The notes under the pieces were generated by a model. It made no database searches. It had not been told where the DNA came from and saw nothing but the letters and a program-made list of their open reading frames with translations. A stretch of DNA of 64,000 nucleotides from Arthrobacter sp. FB24 (lineage in GTDB: Bacteria > Actinomycetota > Actinomycetes > Actinomycetales > Micrococcaceae): positions 2,976,001-3,040,000 of the forward strand of contig NC_008541.1 in NCBI RefSeq assembly GCF_000196235.1. The letters are read 5' to 3'. Shown piece after piece: positions 8,885-17,392 of this stretch (positions are counted from its first letter, which is position 1; each line of letters begins with the position of its first letter). The position numbers and the translations under genes were made by a program.

Positions 8885-9019
8885 ATGCCTGACAAATCGC
8901 CGCACCGGCAGGTCACCAAGAAATCGGACAAGACCATCAAGCAAAAGAGGGCCGACAAGAAGTCCAAGCATGATCTGGACACCCACGTGGACCCCGTGGC
9001 GCACATCAAGAAGCGCTGA
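8885..9019 (+). CDS. Small 44-residue lysine-rich protein
   Basis: Begins MPDKSPHRQVTKKSDKT and ends HVDPVAHIKKR; about a third of residues are Lys or Arg. A strong GGGAGGGG ribosome binding site sits 4 nt before ATG, and the frame ends before a 14-bp terminator hairpin. Together these make a short real gene likely. Function unknown; the composition suggests nucleic acid or ribosome association. I believe similar tiny basic proteins are found in related Micrococcaceae. Confidence 0.65.
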   Translation: MPDKSPHRQVTKKSDKTIKQKRADKKSKHDLDTHVDPVAHIKKR

Positions 9020-9068
9020 CCCCGAGGCCACGGACGGCCGCTGGAGAATGCAGTAACGGTGCAAAAAC

Positions 9069-9100
9069 AAAAGGCCGGAAGCTTTCGCTTCCGGCCTTTT
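9069..9100. terminator. Bidirectional intrinsic terminator
   Basis: Perfect 14-bp stem (AAAAGGCCGGAAGC with GCTTCCGGCCTTTT) around a TTTC loop. A-run on one side and T-run on the other allow it to work on both strands. It sits between the small basic gene (+) and ssrA (-). Confidence 0.9.
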
Positions 9101-9133
9101 GCACGGGGTGGAACTGCGTTGCCGCCGTCCCGA

Positions 9134-9502
9134 TGGTGGAGATGGGGGGAATTGAACCCCCGTCCGATGTCGTGTTGTCAGGGCTTCTCCGGGCGCAGTT
9201 TGCGTCGGATTTTCTCGGCCCCAGCTATCCTGCAAACAAGTAGCTGATCCGGGCCCAGTCATCTAAGAGTCCCGTTCACCCCAATGACGAAGGTAAACAG
9301 CAGTGGCTATCTTAATGACGCCAGGAACCGGGACGATAGCAATCCCGGGCTGACGGACTGTCTTACTGCTTAGGCAGCGAGAGCGAAGTCAGTGCGCGTT
9401 TGTTTGGCACTTATTGTTTTGCAGACAGCGTTTACGAGATAATTCTGCATCCTCGGCCCGCTTCACCTGTCGCGACTAACATCGTCGAAACCGATCATCC
9501 CC
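9134..9502 (-). ncRNA. ssrA: Transfer-messenger RNA (tmRNA)
   Basis: The minus-strand 5' end is GGGGATGATCGGTTTCGACG and the 3' end is GTTCAATTCCCCCATCTCC followed by an encoded ACCA. The two ends form the alanyl-tRNA-like acceptor stem. The tag frame runs from GCC (9408-9406) to TAA (9372-9370) and encodes AKQTRTDFALAA, the tag type I recall from Arthrobacter. The RNA rescues stalled ribosomes and tags the nascent chain for proteolysis. Its protein partner smpB lies just upstream on the same strand. Confidence 0.97.
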
Positions 9503-9636
9503 GTATTTTGTTACCAAACCGGTGAGGCTCGTTGCCGAATCCTTGCGGATTCCGCGCCGTTCCTTCCCGGACACCAATCATAACGCACTGCGGTCCGGAT
9601 TCATTCCCGGCGGCCCGCAGGCGGCCCGCGGCAGGT

Positions 9637-10107
9637 TCAGCCGCGGTTCCTTTCGCGCATGACGCGCAGCGCTTCGCGCTTGTCCTGCTGCTCGCGTAGG
9701 GTCTGCCGCTTGTCGTATTCCTTCTTACCGCGGGCGACGCCGATCTCCACTTTCGCCTTGCCGTCCAGGAAATACAGCTGGAGCGGAACGATGGTGAAGC
9801 CGGATTCACGGATCTTGTGGGAGATCTTGGTCAGTTCCTCACGGTGCAGGAGCAGCTTGCGCCGCCGGCGGGCGGAATGGTTCGTCCAACTCCCCTGGTT
9901 GTACTCGGGGATATGGATTCCCTCCATCCACAGTTCGTCGTTGTAGAACGTACAGAACCCGTCGACCATGGAGGCATGGCCCTCTCGCAGGGACTTCACT
10001 TCCGTCCCCATCAGGGCGATGCCGGCCTCGTAGGTGTCGAGGACATGGTAGTCATGCCGGGCCTTCCGGTTGGTGGCCACTACCTTACGGCCACTTTCTT
10101 TCGGCAC
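9637..10107 (-). CDS. smpB: SsrA-binding protein SmpB
   Basis: A 156-residue RNA-binding beta-barrel protein that delivers tmRNA to stalled ribosomes. Diagnostic segments are NRKARHDYHVLDTYEAGIAL, LREGHASMVDGF and GIHIPEYNQGSW, and the C-terminal basic tail KREALRVMRERNRG enters the decoding path. GTG start with GGAG 8-9 nt upstream. It sits between the M23 peptidase and ssrA, an order shared with other actinobacteria. Confidence 0.97.
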   Translation of the reverse strand: MPKESGRKVVATNRKARHDYHVLDTYEAGIALMGTEVKSLREGHASMVDGFCTFYNDELWMEGIHIPEYNQGSWTNHSARRRRKLLLHREELTKISHKIRESGFTIVPLQLYFLDGKAKVEIGVARGKKEYDKRQTLREQQDKREALRVMRERNRG

Positions 10108-10245
10108 GGTGGAACTCCTCAGCTCTTAGTCTGGATGGTTGCCCCCGGCCGTGGCGGCCTGGGGCTATTCAATTCTACGGCAGGCCCGGTCCTGCCGTCG
10201 GTACCGGCCAGCGCCCGACCACGCCGGCCCGTTAGAGCCGGCCTG

Positions 10246-11634
10246 TCAGAGCAGGACCATGGGGTCGACGGCCTGGCCATTGAGCCACGTCTCGAAGTGC
10301 GAATGGCAGCCGGTGGAGTTGCCGGTTGTTCCGGAGTACGCAATGAGCTGTCCCTGGCTGACCTGCTGGCCCACAGAAACCACCACGCTGCTGTTGTGGT
10401 AATAGATGGTGGTCAACGAGTTCCCCTGGACCACGCCATGCGAAATCTTGACGTTATTGCCGCCGCCGTCGTTGCTCCATCCGGCTGAAACAATAGTTCC
10501 GGCCGCCGGGGCGTAGACGGGGGTCCCGCAACTGGCACCGAAGTCGATGCCCGTGTGCATGTATCCGCCGGAGCCGTAGAAGTCGACGGTGCCGGGCGGG
10601 GTGGCGCGCCACCCGAACCCCGAGGTGATCGGGACGTCGGCCGAGAACGGGTGCCGCAGCCCGAAAGCCGAGGGCGGCCCGACCTGGGGGACGTAGGGCT
10701 GGGCTGCCTGACCGGCGGCCCTTGCCGCGGCCGCGGCTGCTTCAGCGATACGGCGCTGTTCGGCTTCCCACGCTTCACGCAGTTTCCGGTCACGTTCGAC
10801 GATTTCAGCGGCCACGGCGTCCTGGGCGGCCTGGACCTTGGAGAGCTGGTTCTGGATGCCCGGCTTGGCAGCCTGGAGCTCGTTGTTGATACGGGTGGTG
10901 TCAGCGATCAGCTTGTCCACCTGTTCCTTCTTGGCGGCGGCTTCGTCCCGGGCCGCCTTCTCCTTGGCCAGCGCGGCATCTGCCTTAGCTTTAAGATCCT
11001 TGATCTCCGCCTCAACCGCCTGAAGGCGCGCCTGCGAATTGACGTTGGTTGCATTCTGCTGGGAGAGCTTGTCCATCGCGGAGTTCTGGCTTCGCATGGC
11101 CTGGTCTGCGAGGTCCATGGTGTCCGTCAGGCTGCCGCCGCTTTTGGATCCAAAGAAGAGCGTGAGGTTCGAGGGGACGCCGCCGGACTTGTAGGCCTGG
11201 GTGGCGATTTGGCCGATGAGCTTCTTGGTGTCAGCGATCTTCTGTTTGTCGGTTTCAAGCTGCTGCGTAATCTTGGCTTTGTTCTGCTGCGCCAGATCCA
11301 CACGTGCCGCGAGTGCTTCGACTTCCTTCACTGCACTCGCAACCCGGCCCTGCGCCTCGAGCAATGCCTGCTGCGCGGCAGGTAGCTGGCCTTGGTAGAT
11401 CACCAGGTCCCCGGCGGCCTTGGCAATCTTGGCGTCCACAAACTCAAGGGACTGCTGTACGCGGGCCGCCTCAGCTTCAAGTGCAGCCTGTTTGTCTTCC
11501 AGCTCGTCCGCGAAGGCCACAGGGGTGGAGGCGCCCAGGCTCGCGGCAAGGATCAGTGCCAGGGCGGCGCTGACAATGCGGCTGCCCTTCCCCGCGGTCC
11601 GGTGCCGGCGGGCCTTGCGGTCCAGTTCTGTCAT
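10246..11634 (-). CDS. Secreted M23 metallopeptidase with N-terminal coiled coil
   Basis: A 462-residue cell-wall hydrolase candidate. A signal peptide (hydrophobic ALALILAASLGAS, then AFADE) is followed by a long coiled coil (about residues 45-270: KQAALEAEAARVQQSLEFVD and later LEAV..IKDLKAKADAALAKEKAARDE). The C-terminal LytM/M23 domain (about 340-462) keeps the zinc motifs HTGIDFG and HSHFE, so it looks catalytically competent, unlike E. coli EnvC. It lies directly downstream of ftsX, matching the theme of FtsEX-controlled peptidoglycan hydrolases (EnvC, PcsB, RipC). I chose the ATG 6 nt after AAGGA; an ATG 6 nt earlier and a GTG at 11658 are possible. Confidence 0.9.
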   Translation of the reverse strand: MTELDRKARRHRTAGKGSRIVSAALALILAASLGASTPVAFADELEDKQAALEAEAARVQQSLEFVDAKIAKAAGDLVIYQGQLPAAQQALLEAQGRVASAVKEVEALAARVDLAQQNKAKITQQLETDKQKIADTKKLIGQIATQAYKSGGVPSNLTLFFGSKSGGSLTDTMDLADQAMRSQNSAMDKLSQQNATNVNSQARLQAVEAEIKDLKAKADAALAKEKAARDEAAAKKEQVDKLIADTTRINNELQAAKPGIQNQLSKVQAAQDAVAAEIVERDRKLREAWEAEQRRIAEAAAAAARAAGQAAQPYVPQVGPPSAFGLRHPFSADVPITSGFGWRATPPGTVDFYGSGGYMHTGIDFGASCGTPVYAPAAGTIVSAGWSNDGGGNNVKISHGVVQGNSLTTIYYHNSSVVVSVGQQVSQGQLIAYSGTTGNSTGCHSHFETWLNGQAVDPMVLL

Positions 11635-11661
11635 GGTCATTCCTTCGTTGGTATGCACAGC

Positions 11662-12576
11662 CTAGACCCGCAAATATCTACGTAAGGTCAAGAGAGACGA
11701 AATTCCAGCCAAAGTTGCGCCCAGCCCGATCAGCGCCGGCGCGAGGATGAGAGTCTGCGCCGGAGAAATGAATGCCGTGTCGGGGTACTGCTTTGACATG
11801 TACTCGCCAAGGAAGAAATGGGCCACGGCCCAGAGCGTGCCCGAGGCCAGCGCCGCACCGATCACGGCGGCAATGACACCCTCAAGAATGAACGGCAACT
11901 GAATGACCGTCTTGGAAGCCCCGACCAATCGCATGATCCCGGTCTCCCGACGCCGGCTGAACGCAGAGAGGCGGATGGTGGTGGCAATGAGCAAGATGGC
12001 GCAGACAATCATGACGCCGGCAATGATGACTGCTACCAGGGACGCCGCGTTCATCACCGAGAAGAGCCGTTCCAGGACCTGGCGCTGGTCAATCACGGTC
12101 TCGACGCCGGGCTGTGAGGAGAACGTCTCACTGATGATCTGGTACTTTTCCGGATCCTTCATATTGATGCGGAAAGAGGCGGGCAGCTGGTCCGGCGTCA
12201 CCGAGTCGACGATCGGTGAGTTGGAGAACTGCTCCTTGAAGTGCCTGTAGGCATCGTCTTTGGACTCGAACTGGAAGTCATTGATGTATTGCGCCACGGC
12301 GGGCGATTCAAGCAGCGTGCGGAGGTTTTCCTGCTGCTCCGGTGTCGCCGTCCCGGTGGCACAGCCGGCCGCGGTCGAGCCGTCGCCGCAGAGGAAGATG
12401 GCCACCTGGACTTTGTCGTACCAGTAGCCCTTCATCTGGTTGATCTGAAGCTGCAGCATCCCGGCTGCACCGACGAATGTCAGCGACACGAAGGTCACCA
12501 GGATGACCGACACCACCATGGACAGGTTGCGCCTCAGGCCGCTGCCGATCTCGCTGAGGATGAAAGCCAGCCTCAC
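11662..12576 (-). CDS. ftsX: Cell-division ABC transporter permease FtsX
   Basis: A 304-residue membrane protein with FtsX topology: one N-terminal helix ([20 protein letters not shown]), an extracellular domain of about 140 residues, then three helices at the C-terminus. The cytoplasmic [18 protein letters not shown] loop is the usual contact with the FtsE ATPase. The extracellular domain contains two Cys (FLCGDG and GCATG) that may form a disulfide. The start overlaps the ftsE stop (ATGA). FtsEX passes ATP-driven conformational change to peptidoglycan hydrolases outside; the M23 gene immediately downstream is the obvious client. Confidence 0.95.
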   Translation of the reverse strand: MRLAFILSEIGSGLRRNLSMVVSVILVTFVSLTFVGAAGMLQLQINQMKGYWYDKVQVAIFLCGDGSTAAGCATGTATPEQQENLRTLLESPAVAQYINDFQFESKDDAYRHFKEQFSNSPIVDSVTPDQLPASFRINMKDPEKYQIISETFSSQPGVETVIDQRQVLERLFSVMNAASLVAVIIAGVMIVCAILLIATTIRLSAFSRRRETGIMRLVGASKTVIQLPFILEGVIAAVIGAALASGTLWAVAHFFLGEYMSKQYPDTAFISPAQTLILAPALIGLGATLAGISSLLTLRRYLRV

Positions 12577-13370
12577 AGTGCCTCCCCCGCCTGGGAGGAG
12601 GCGGATCCGTCGCCGGTGTCCGCAGCGGAGCCATCCGGACGCCCGCTGGCGTCCTTGAAACGCCGCGACTGCCCGACCACCGGAATCATAGAGGTGTACA
12701 GGGCCCGTGCTTCGTCACGGATGACAACACCGTTCCGGAGTTCCACCACACGCTTGCGCATTTCATTGACGATGTCATCGTCGTGAGTGGCCATGACAAC
12801 CGTGGTGCCATTCTGGTTGATCTTGTCCAGGACGCCCATGATGCCCATCGACGTCGTGGGGTCAAGGTTTCCGGTGGGCTCGTCCGCCAGGAGGATCCCT
12901 GGCCGGTTCACCACGGCGCGGGCGATCGCCACACGCTGCTGCTCACCGCCGGAAAGTTCATGCGGCATACGGTGTTCCTTGCCTTCAAGGCCTACGGTCT
13001 TGAGGACTTCCGGGACCGTATCCCGGATGATGCTGCGGCTCTTGCCGATGACCTGCATGGCGAACGCAACGTTCGCGAAGACATTCTTCTGCGGCAGCAG
13101 CCGGAAGTCCTGAAACACGACGCCGATGCCCCGGCGCAGCCGCGGCACACGCCAGCTTGAAATGTTCGCAACGTTCTGGCCGGCAACGTAGACGGCGCCG
13201 GATGTGGCCCGGTCTTCCTTGAGTACCAGGCGAAGGAAAGTTGATTTACCGGAACCGGAGGCGCCCACGAGGAACGCAAACTCACCACGGTCGATTTCAA
13301 GGTTGACAGAGTCCAGCGCAGGCCGGGCTTTCTGGTCATAGACCTTGGTGACATTCTCGAAACGGATCAT
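12573..13370 (-). CDS. ftsE: Cell-division ATP-binding protein FtsE
   Basis: A 265-residue ABC ATPase with Walker [10 protein letters not shown] (about residue 37), signature LSGGEQQR (about 138), Walker B ILLADEPT (about 157) and the FtsE-typical start [13 protein letters not shown] placed the start at this ATG rather than an upstream in-frame one because the family fold begins here. It carries a C-terminal extension of about 40 hydrophilic residues ([20 protein letters not shown]) beyond the usual length, a feature of some actinobacterial FtsE. Coupled to ftsX by a four-base overlap. Confidence 0.95.
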   Translation of the reverse strand: MIRFENVTKVYDQKARPALDSVNLEIDRGEFAFLVGASGSGKSTFLRLVLKEDRATSGAVYVAGQNVANISSWRVPRLRRGIGVVFQDFRLLPQKNVFANVAFAMQVIGKSRSIIRDTVPEVLKTVGLEGKEHRMPHELSGGEQQRVAIARAVVNRPGILLADEPTGNLDPTTSMGIMGVLDKINQNGTTVVMATHDDDIVNEMRKRVVELRNGVVIRDEARALYTSMIPVVGQSRRFKDASGRPDGSAADTGDGSASSQAGEAL

Positions 13371-13465
13371 TGCCCTAAGAACCCTGCAGGACATGGCTGA
13401 TGGAGCCCCGTACTGCAGCCGGCGCACGGGCTTTCTTTTGGGGGAAGTAGAGCTCCGGCTCCTCG

Positions 13466-13471
13466 ACTATA
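13466..13471 (-). promoter_or_regulatory. Putative -10 element for ftsEX
   Basis: TATAGT on the minus strand about 95 nt before the ftsE ATG, in the 188-nt gap after prfB. No convincing -35 box was found. Nothing else of note lies in this gap. Confidence 0.35.
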
Positions 13472-13558
13472 CGCACGGACACCTGCAGAAAAGCTGGAGT
13501 CCCGGGGCGTGTCGCAGGATTTCAGCCACCGAATGGACGTCCTGGCGGGGTGGCAGCC

Positions 13559-14674
13559 CTAGTTGGCGGCGTTCCGGTTGTCTGTGCGCCAGCGGATGCC
13601 GGCATCAATGAAGTCATCGATTTCACCGTCAAACACGGCCGAGGTGTTGCCGACTTCGTGCTCGGTCCGGAGGTCCTTGACCATCTGGTACGGGTTCAGC
13701 ACGTAGGAGCGCATCTGGTCGCCCCACGATGCCTTGACGTCACCGGCGAAGGCCTTCTTTTCCGCGTCTTCCTGCTCCTTCTTGAGAAGAAGGAGCCTGG
13801 ACTGGAGTACGCGCAGGGCAGCGGCCCGGTTCTGGAGCTGGGATTTTTCGTTCTGCATCGACACGACTGTCCCGGTGGGAATGTGGGTCAGGCGCACCGC
13901 GGAGTCAGTGGTGTTAACCGACTGGCCGCCGGGGCCGGAGGACCGGAAAACATCCACGCGGATTTCGTTGTCCGGGATGTCGATGGAGTCCGTCTGCTCG
14001 ATCAGCGGAATGACTTCCACGGCCGCGAACGACGTCTGGCGGCGCCCCTGGTTGTCGAAGGGACTGATCCGGACAAGACGGTGAGTACCGGCTTCGACAC
14101 TCAGCGTGCCGTAGGCGTAGGGGGCGTTGACCTCGAAGGTGGCGGACTTGAGTCCCGCTTCTTCGGCATAGGAGGTGTCCATGATGGTGGTCGGGTAGCC
14201 GTGGCGTTCCGCCCAGCGCAGGTACATCCGGAGCAGCATCTCGGCGAAGTCCGCGGCATCCACTCCGCCGGCGCCGGCACGGATGGTCACCACCGCTTCA
14301 CGTTCGTCAAACTCACCGGATAGCAGCGTCACCACTTCAAGGTCCTTCAGCGATTTACGGATGGACTCCAGCTCCGCTGCGGCTTCGCCCATGGAATCGG
14401 CGTCGTCCTCGTCCTGTCCGAGTTCCACCAGGACTTCGAGGTCGTCAATCCGGGAGACCAGCGTGTTGAGGCGTTCGAGTTCGCTCTGCCGGTGGGAGAG
14501 CCTGGAGGTAATCTTCTGCGCGGCTGCCGGGTCGTCCCAGAGGTTGGGCTCCCCTGCCCGCTCGCTCAGTTCGGCGATGTCTTCCTTCAGCTCCTCAACA
14601 TTCGAGACGTTTTCGATGGAGGAGTAGGTGGCGCGCAATGCGCGGATTTCTGCGGAAAAATCTATTTGAGCCAT
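13559..14674 (-). CDS. prfB: Peptide chain release factor 2
   Basis: A 371-residue class I release factor that reads UGA and UAA. The RF2-specific anticodon-like tripeptide SPF is visible in [11 protein letters not shown] (about residue 200), and the peptidyl-transferase GGQ is in [15 protein letters not shown] (about 248). The frame is continuous from [10 protein letters not shown], so the programmed +1 frameshift of E. coli prfB is absent here, as in many actinobacteria. It lies upstream of ftsEX, smpB and ssrA, the order I recall from Mycobacterium Rv3105c-Rv3100c. Confidence 0.97.
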   Translation of the reverse strand: MAQIDFSAEIRALRATYSSIENVSNVEELKEDIAELSERAGEPNLWDDPAAAQKITSRLSHRQSELERLNTLVSRIDDLEVLVELGQDEDDADSMGEAAAELESIRKSLKDLEVVTLLSGEFDEREAVVTIRAGAGGVDAADFAEMLLRMYLRWAERHGYPTTIMDTSYAEEAGLKSATFEVNAPYAYGTLSVEAGTHRLVRISPFDNQGRRQTSFAAVEVIPLIEQTDSIDIPDNEIRVDVFRSSGPGGQSVNTTDSAVRLTHIPTGTVVSMQNEKSQLQNRAAALRVLQSRLLLLKKEQEDAEKKAFAGDVKASWGDQMRSYVLNPYQMVKDLRTEHEVGNTSAVFDGEIDDFIDAGIRWRTDNRNAAN

Positions 14675-14717
14675 GGTTGTTAAAGCCTACGCCATCCTTC
14701 CAAGCCGCCCCGCACCG

Positions 14718-15179
14718 CTACCGGACGAGCCTGGAGCGTGCTGTGGATGTCGCCTCGATCCTGATTCCGTCCGGGATAAGGAAGTTCACGATCGGAGGAT
14801 GCACCTCGGCACTGAGTACAACGACGGCGGTGGAACCGTCCGGACTCCCGGTCTCGGGTGCGACGGCAAGACCGTCGAACCTGCCGTAGGTGCCGTTCCT
14901 GCTCAGATAGTCCGCGGCAATGCTGCGCACCCGCCCGCCGCTAAGCACCGCGGACGGGCCGCCGCCGTCCGTCTCGACCTGGCCCAGTGTGTAGCTGTCC
15001 GCCGCGGCTACGGACGCCCCGTCCGCCGCGGACAACAGCTTCTTGTGTTCCAGGTACAGGGAGGACGCCGCCAGCACTGCGGAGGTGACCAGAAGCGCCA
15101 GGAGAATGTAGCCGATGATCAGGACCATCATCTGTCCGTCCTCGCCGCCCTGATCACCGTCCCGGTACTGATTTCTCAC
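14718..15179 (-). CDS. TadG-like pilus-assembly protein (Tad_N type)
   Basis: A 153-residue protein with one N-terminal hydrophobic helix in GQMMVLIIGYILLALLVTSA. It is followed by LYLEHKKLLSAADGASVAAAD, the motif typical of the N-terminus of TadE/TadG pseudopilin-like proteins. Start is GTG in a GTGA overlap with the stop of the upstream TadE-like gene; the frame stays open further upstream, but that part overlaps the TadE gene. It is the last gene of the tad operon and lacks the long von Willebrand domain of Gram-negative TadG. Probable role: minor pilin or envelope component of the Tad apparatus. Confidence 0.75.
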   Translation of the reverse strand: MRNQYRDGDQGGEDGQMMVLIIGYILLALLVTSAVLAASSLYLEHKKLLSAADGASVAAADSYTLGQVETDGGGPSAVLSGGRVRSIAADYLSRNGTYGRFDGLAVAPETGSPDGSTAVVVLSAEVHPPIVNFLIPDGIRIEATSTARSRLVR

Positions 15180-15682
15180 CGGAATCGCCCCACAACTTGG
15201 GTGGCCGAGGCGTCCAGCCGGCTTGCGTTGAGCTGAAACGAGTCGCTGAAGGGTACAAAGGGCAAGGGGACTGTCAGGTGGACAGTAACCGTGACGGCAG
15301 ACCCCGGGGCGAGGCAGTCCGAGGGCTGGCAACTCGTTTCCATGCGCGCATTGTCCGCCGGATGCCCGTAGTCCGCGAGCGCGAGCATGACTGCCTGTTC
15401 CGCTGCCGCGCGGCCGCTTTCTGCATCGGGCTGTGCCACGTAAACCTTTGCGGCCTGGTCGGCCGCACCGACCACGGCGAAGGCACCGCCCTGGATCTGC
15501 CCCACGGTAATGATGAAGTACACGAGCGGGACCATCAGGAGAAGGGCGAGGAACGTGAATTCGACGACGGCACTCCCCCGCTCCCCGGGAGTAGCATTCG
15601 TGCATGAGGCCTCGTCCGTGCATGAGGCCTCGCGGAATCGGCGTGTCAGGAAGGCGTGAGCCTTACGGCTGGATGGCAGCAT
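15176..15682 (-). CDS. TadE-like minor pseudopilin, second copy
   Basis: A 168-residue protein. After a hydrophilic lead it has the TadE signature ERGSAVVEFTFLALLLMVPLVYF (about residues 34-56; Glu in the E-F pair as in type IV prepilins). A soluble domain follows with two Cys (SCQPSDC) that may pair. The DNA of the lead contains an 18-bp direct duplication (GTGCATGAGGCCTCGTCC, then GTGCATGAGGCCTCG, + strand 15599-15631), giving the repeated peptide EASCTDEASCT. It overlaps its upstream neighbour by 20 nt and its downstream one by 4 nt. The exact start is uncertain. Confidence 0.75.
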   Translation of the reverse strand: MLPSSRKAHAFLTRRFREASCTDEASCTNATPGERGSAVVEFTFLALLLMVPLVYFIITVGQIQGGAFAVVGAADQAAKVYVAQPDAESGRAAAEQAVMLALADYGHPADNARMETSCQPSDCLAPGSAVTVTVHLTVPLPFVPFSDSFQLNASRLDASATQVVGRFR

Positions 15683-16133
15683 GGCCTTTGACCTCCAGTG
15701 CCTCCCGGGGACCGATCAGGCCGATCACGGGCAGAGGGGCCCTGACTGTCACTTCGAGGGCCCGGACGCCCTGGTACGTAACTTCGGAGGTGCTCACCTC
15801 CTGGGCGAAGTCTGCGTTGAGCGCGATTCCGATTAGTTCGCCCGTGCGGTCCTTGGCATCTGCCGCATTCCGGTCGGCGAGTGTGCCGTACCTCGCGCCC
15901 GACGCCGCAGCGTCGATCAGGGTGTTGCGTACGTGCAGCACGAGCGTCAGCTGGATCACCGCCAGGAAGAACATCGTGAGGAGCCCGCCGACCAGGACGA
16001 AATCCACAACGGCGGAGCCCCGTTCCCTCACGGATGGGTCACCGCGCCCCATCGGCTTTTCCGCCGCCCGGCAAGGCGCAGGCTCCCCTGCCCGGCAAAG
16101 CGCATCGTCCGCCGCCCGGAGCCCTGCGCTCAT
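15663..16133 (-). CDS. TadE-like minor pseudopilin, first copy
   Basis: A 156-residue protein with ERGSAVVDFVLVGGLLTMFF (about residues 37-56), the TadE-family N-terminal helix in which the usual Glu is Asp, then NTLIDAAASGARYG and a soluble domain. The first about 35 residues are Ala/Arg/Cys-rich and encoded by imperfect repeats of GCCCGGCAA; a later start near the ERGS motif is possible. Part of the tad operon, 3 nt after the pilin-like gene. Confidence 0.75.
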   Translation of the reverse strand: MSAGLRAADDALCRAGEPAPCRAAEKPMGRGDPSVRERGSAVVDFVLVGGLLTMFFLAVIQLTLVLHVRNTLIDAAASGARYGTLADRNAADAKDRTGELIGIALNADFAQEVSTSEVTYQGVRALEVTVRAPLPVIGLIGPREALEVKGHAAIQP

Positions 16134-16136
16134 GTG

Positions 16137-16454
16137 CTAATTTCCGACCTTGTCCATGGCCTGATTGAACAGCCCCTCCAGGGCTGGTCCGGCCAGGGCC
16201 AGCAGCGCAGCCACCAGCACTGCCGACATAAGCGTGATCATCACCCAGCCCGGCACATCCCCTCTTTCCGGATGGTCCGTGCTCCGGTGCAGCTTCCCGC
16301 CGCCACTGCCGATGAACACGGCCGTTGACCGGACCAACAGTGCGATGGTGTGGATCACAACCAGGGCGCGGATTCCGAGGTGTTTCATCGAGCTTCCATT
16401 CTGTAGTTCTGGCTGGTATTTTCCCGGCAGTCCGGGTGGTCTGGACTCGGTCAT
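16137..16454 (-). CDS. Flp-pilin-like small membrane protein
   Basis: A 105-residue protein (83 if started at the internal ATG at 16388, which has GGAAG upstream). The C-terminal part has a prepilin-like stretch ERGDVPGWVMITLMSA followed by a hydrophobic helix and a short tail ending FNQAMDKVGN. This arrangement matches Flp-type major pilins of actinobacterial tad loci, with processing likely near the Gly before DVPG. The longer start overlaps the tadC stop (ATGA). No prepilin peptidase gene (TadV) is in the window. Confidence 0.7.
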   Translation of the reverse strand: MTESRPPGLPGKYQPELQNGSSMKHLGIRALVVIHTIALLVRSTAVFIGSGGGKLHRSTDHPERGDVPGWVMITLMSAVLVAALLALAGPALEGLFNQAMDKVGN

Positions 16455-17392
16455 AGTCCCAGGCTGATGGCGGCGAGTCCGGGAAACACTGCAAAAATGA
16501 CGGTCAACGGCAGGACACCAAACACCAGCGGCACCATCATGGCGATTTCTTTCTTTCCGGCCGATTCCATCAGGTCGCGTTTGGCGGTGTCACGGACATC
16601 CTGCGCCTGGGCGCGAAGGACGTCCGCCAGAGGTGTCCCCCGTTCAACTGCCACGATGATCCCATCGACGAACCGCACCAAGGGTCCCAGGTCGGTCCGT
16701 GCGGAGAATCGCTGCAGCGCTTCGACGAGCGGCTTTCCGGCCCGGGTTTCGCCAAGCACCAGCTCAAATTCCCTGGCGAGTTCGCCGTGTGAGCTGCGGC
16801 AGACGCGGTCCAGCGCTCCCGTGGCACTTTCCCCTGCGCTGACGGCGAGTGCCATCAACTCCGCGAGGCTCGGGAACTCTGCCATCATGAGCTTTTCCCG
16901 CCTCTTGATCTGGGAGCCCAGGCAGTAATCCCGGAAAAGGAACCCTCCGAGGGCACTGCCCAGAACGGCGACAACGGCGAAGAAAGGATTGAACTGTCCT
17001 GATGCGGCTCCTACCAGGATCAGACCGGTGGCGAGCACGAACCCCAGCACTGCCCAGAGCAGTTGCTCGGCCCTGAAGTCGACGACAGACTTTCGGACGC
17101 CGGCCTGGGCCAGCCTGCGGCTCAGCGCCGACGAGCCCAGGTTGAATCGCGCCAGGACCGAGAGCCCCTCCTTCAGCATTGGGCGCAGTATGAGCTCCAG
17201 AGGCCCGAAGGGGGTGAGGTTGTCTGTGGAGGCCAACAGCAGCTTGGATTCCAGGTTTTGCGACTTCAGTTGCGGTTCGATACGTTCGGCAAAGCTCATT
17301 GGCCTCATGAACGGCAACCTCGCAATCAGGAGCCAGAGGCCGGCTCCGAGCAGGAGTCCGCAGATCACGGCAACAGCGGCGGGCGACGTCAT
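16451..17392 (-). CDS. tadC: Tad pilus membrane platform protein TadC
   Basis: A 313-residue type II secretion F-domain protein. It has hydrophobic helices at the N-terminus, in the middle (AVLGFVLATGLILVGAA) and at the C-terminus (MVPLVFGVLPLTVIFAVFPGLAAI). The cytoplasmic T2SSF domain contains the region LAELMALAVSAGESATGALDRV. Together with TadB it forms the inner-membrane platform on which the TadA ATPase acts. It overlaps the genes on both sides by four bases, consistent with one operon. Confidence 0.88.
   Translation of the reverse strand: MTSPAAVAVICGLLLGAGLWLLIARLPFMRPMSFAERIEPQLKSQNLESKLLLASTDNLTPFGPLELILRPMLKEGLSVLARFNLGSSALSRRLAQAGVRKSVVDFRAEQLLWAVLGFVLATGLILVGAASGQFNPFFAVVAVLGSALGGFLFRDYCLGSQIKRREKLMMAEFPSLAELMALAVSAGESATGALDRVCRSSHGELAREFELVLGETRAGKPLVEALQRFSARTDLGPLVRFVDGIIVAVERGTPLADVLRAQAQDVRDTAKRDLMESAGKKEIAMMVPLVFGVLPLTVIFAVFPGLAAISLGL

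Noticed and set aside
13559..14674. Possible programmed frameshift in prfB
   Set aside because: The frame is continuous from the N-terminus with no in-frame TGA after codon 20-30, so no frameshift is needed.
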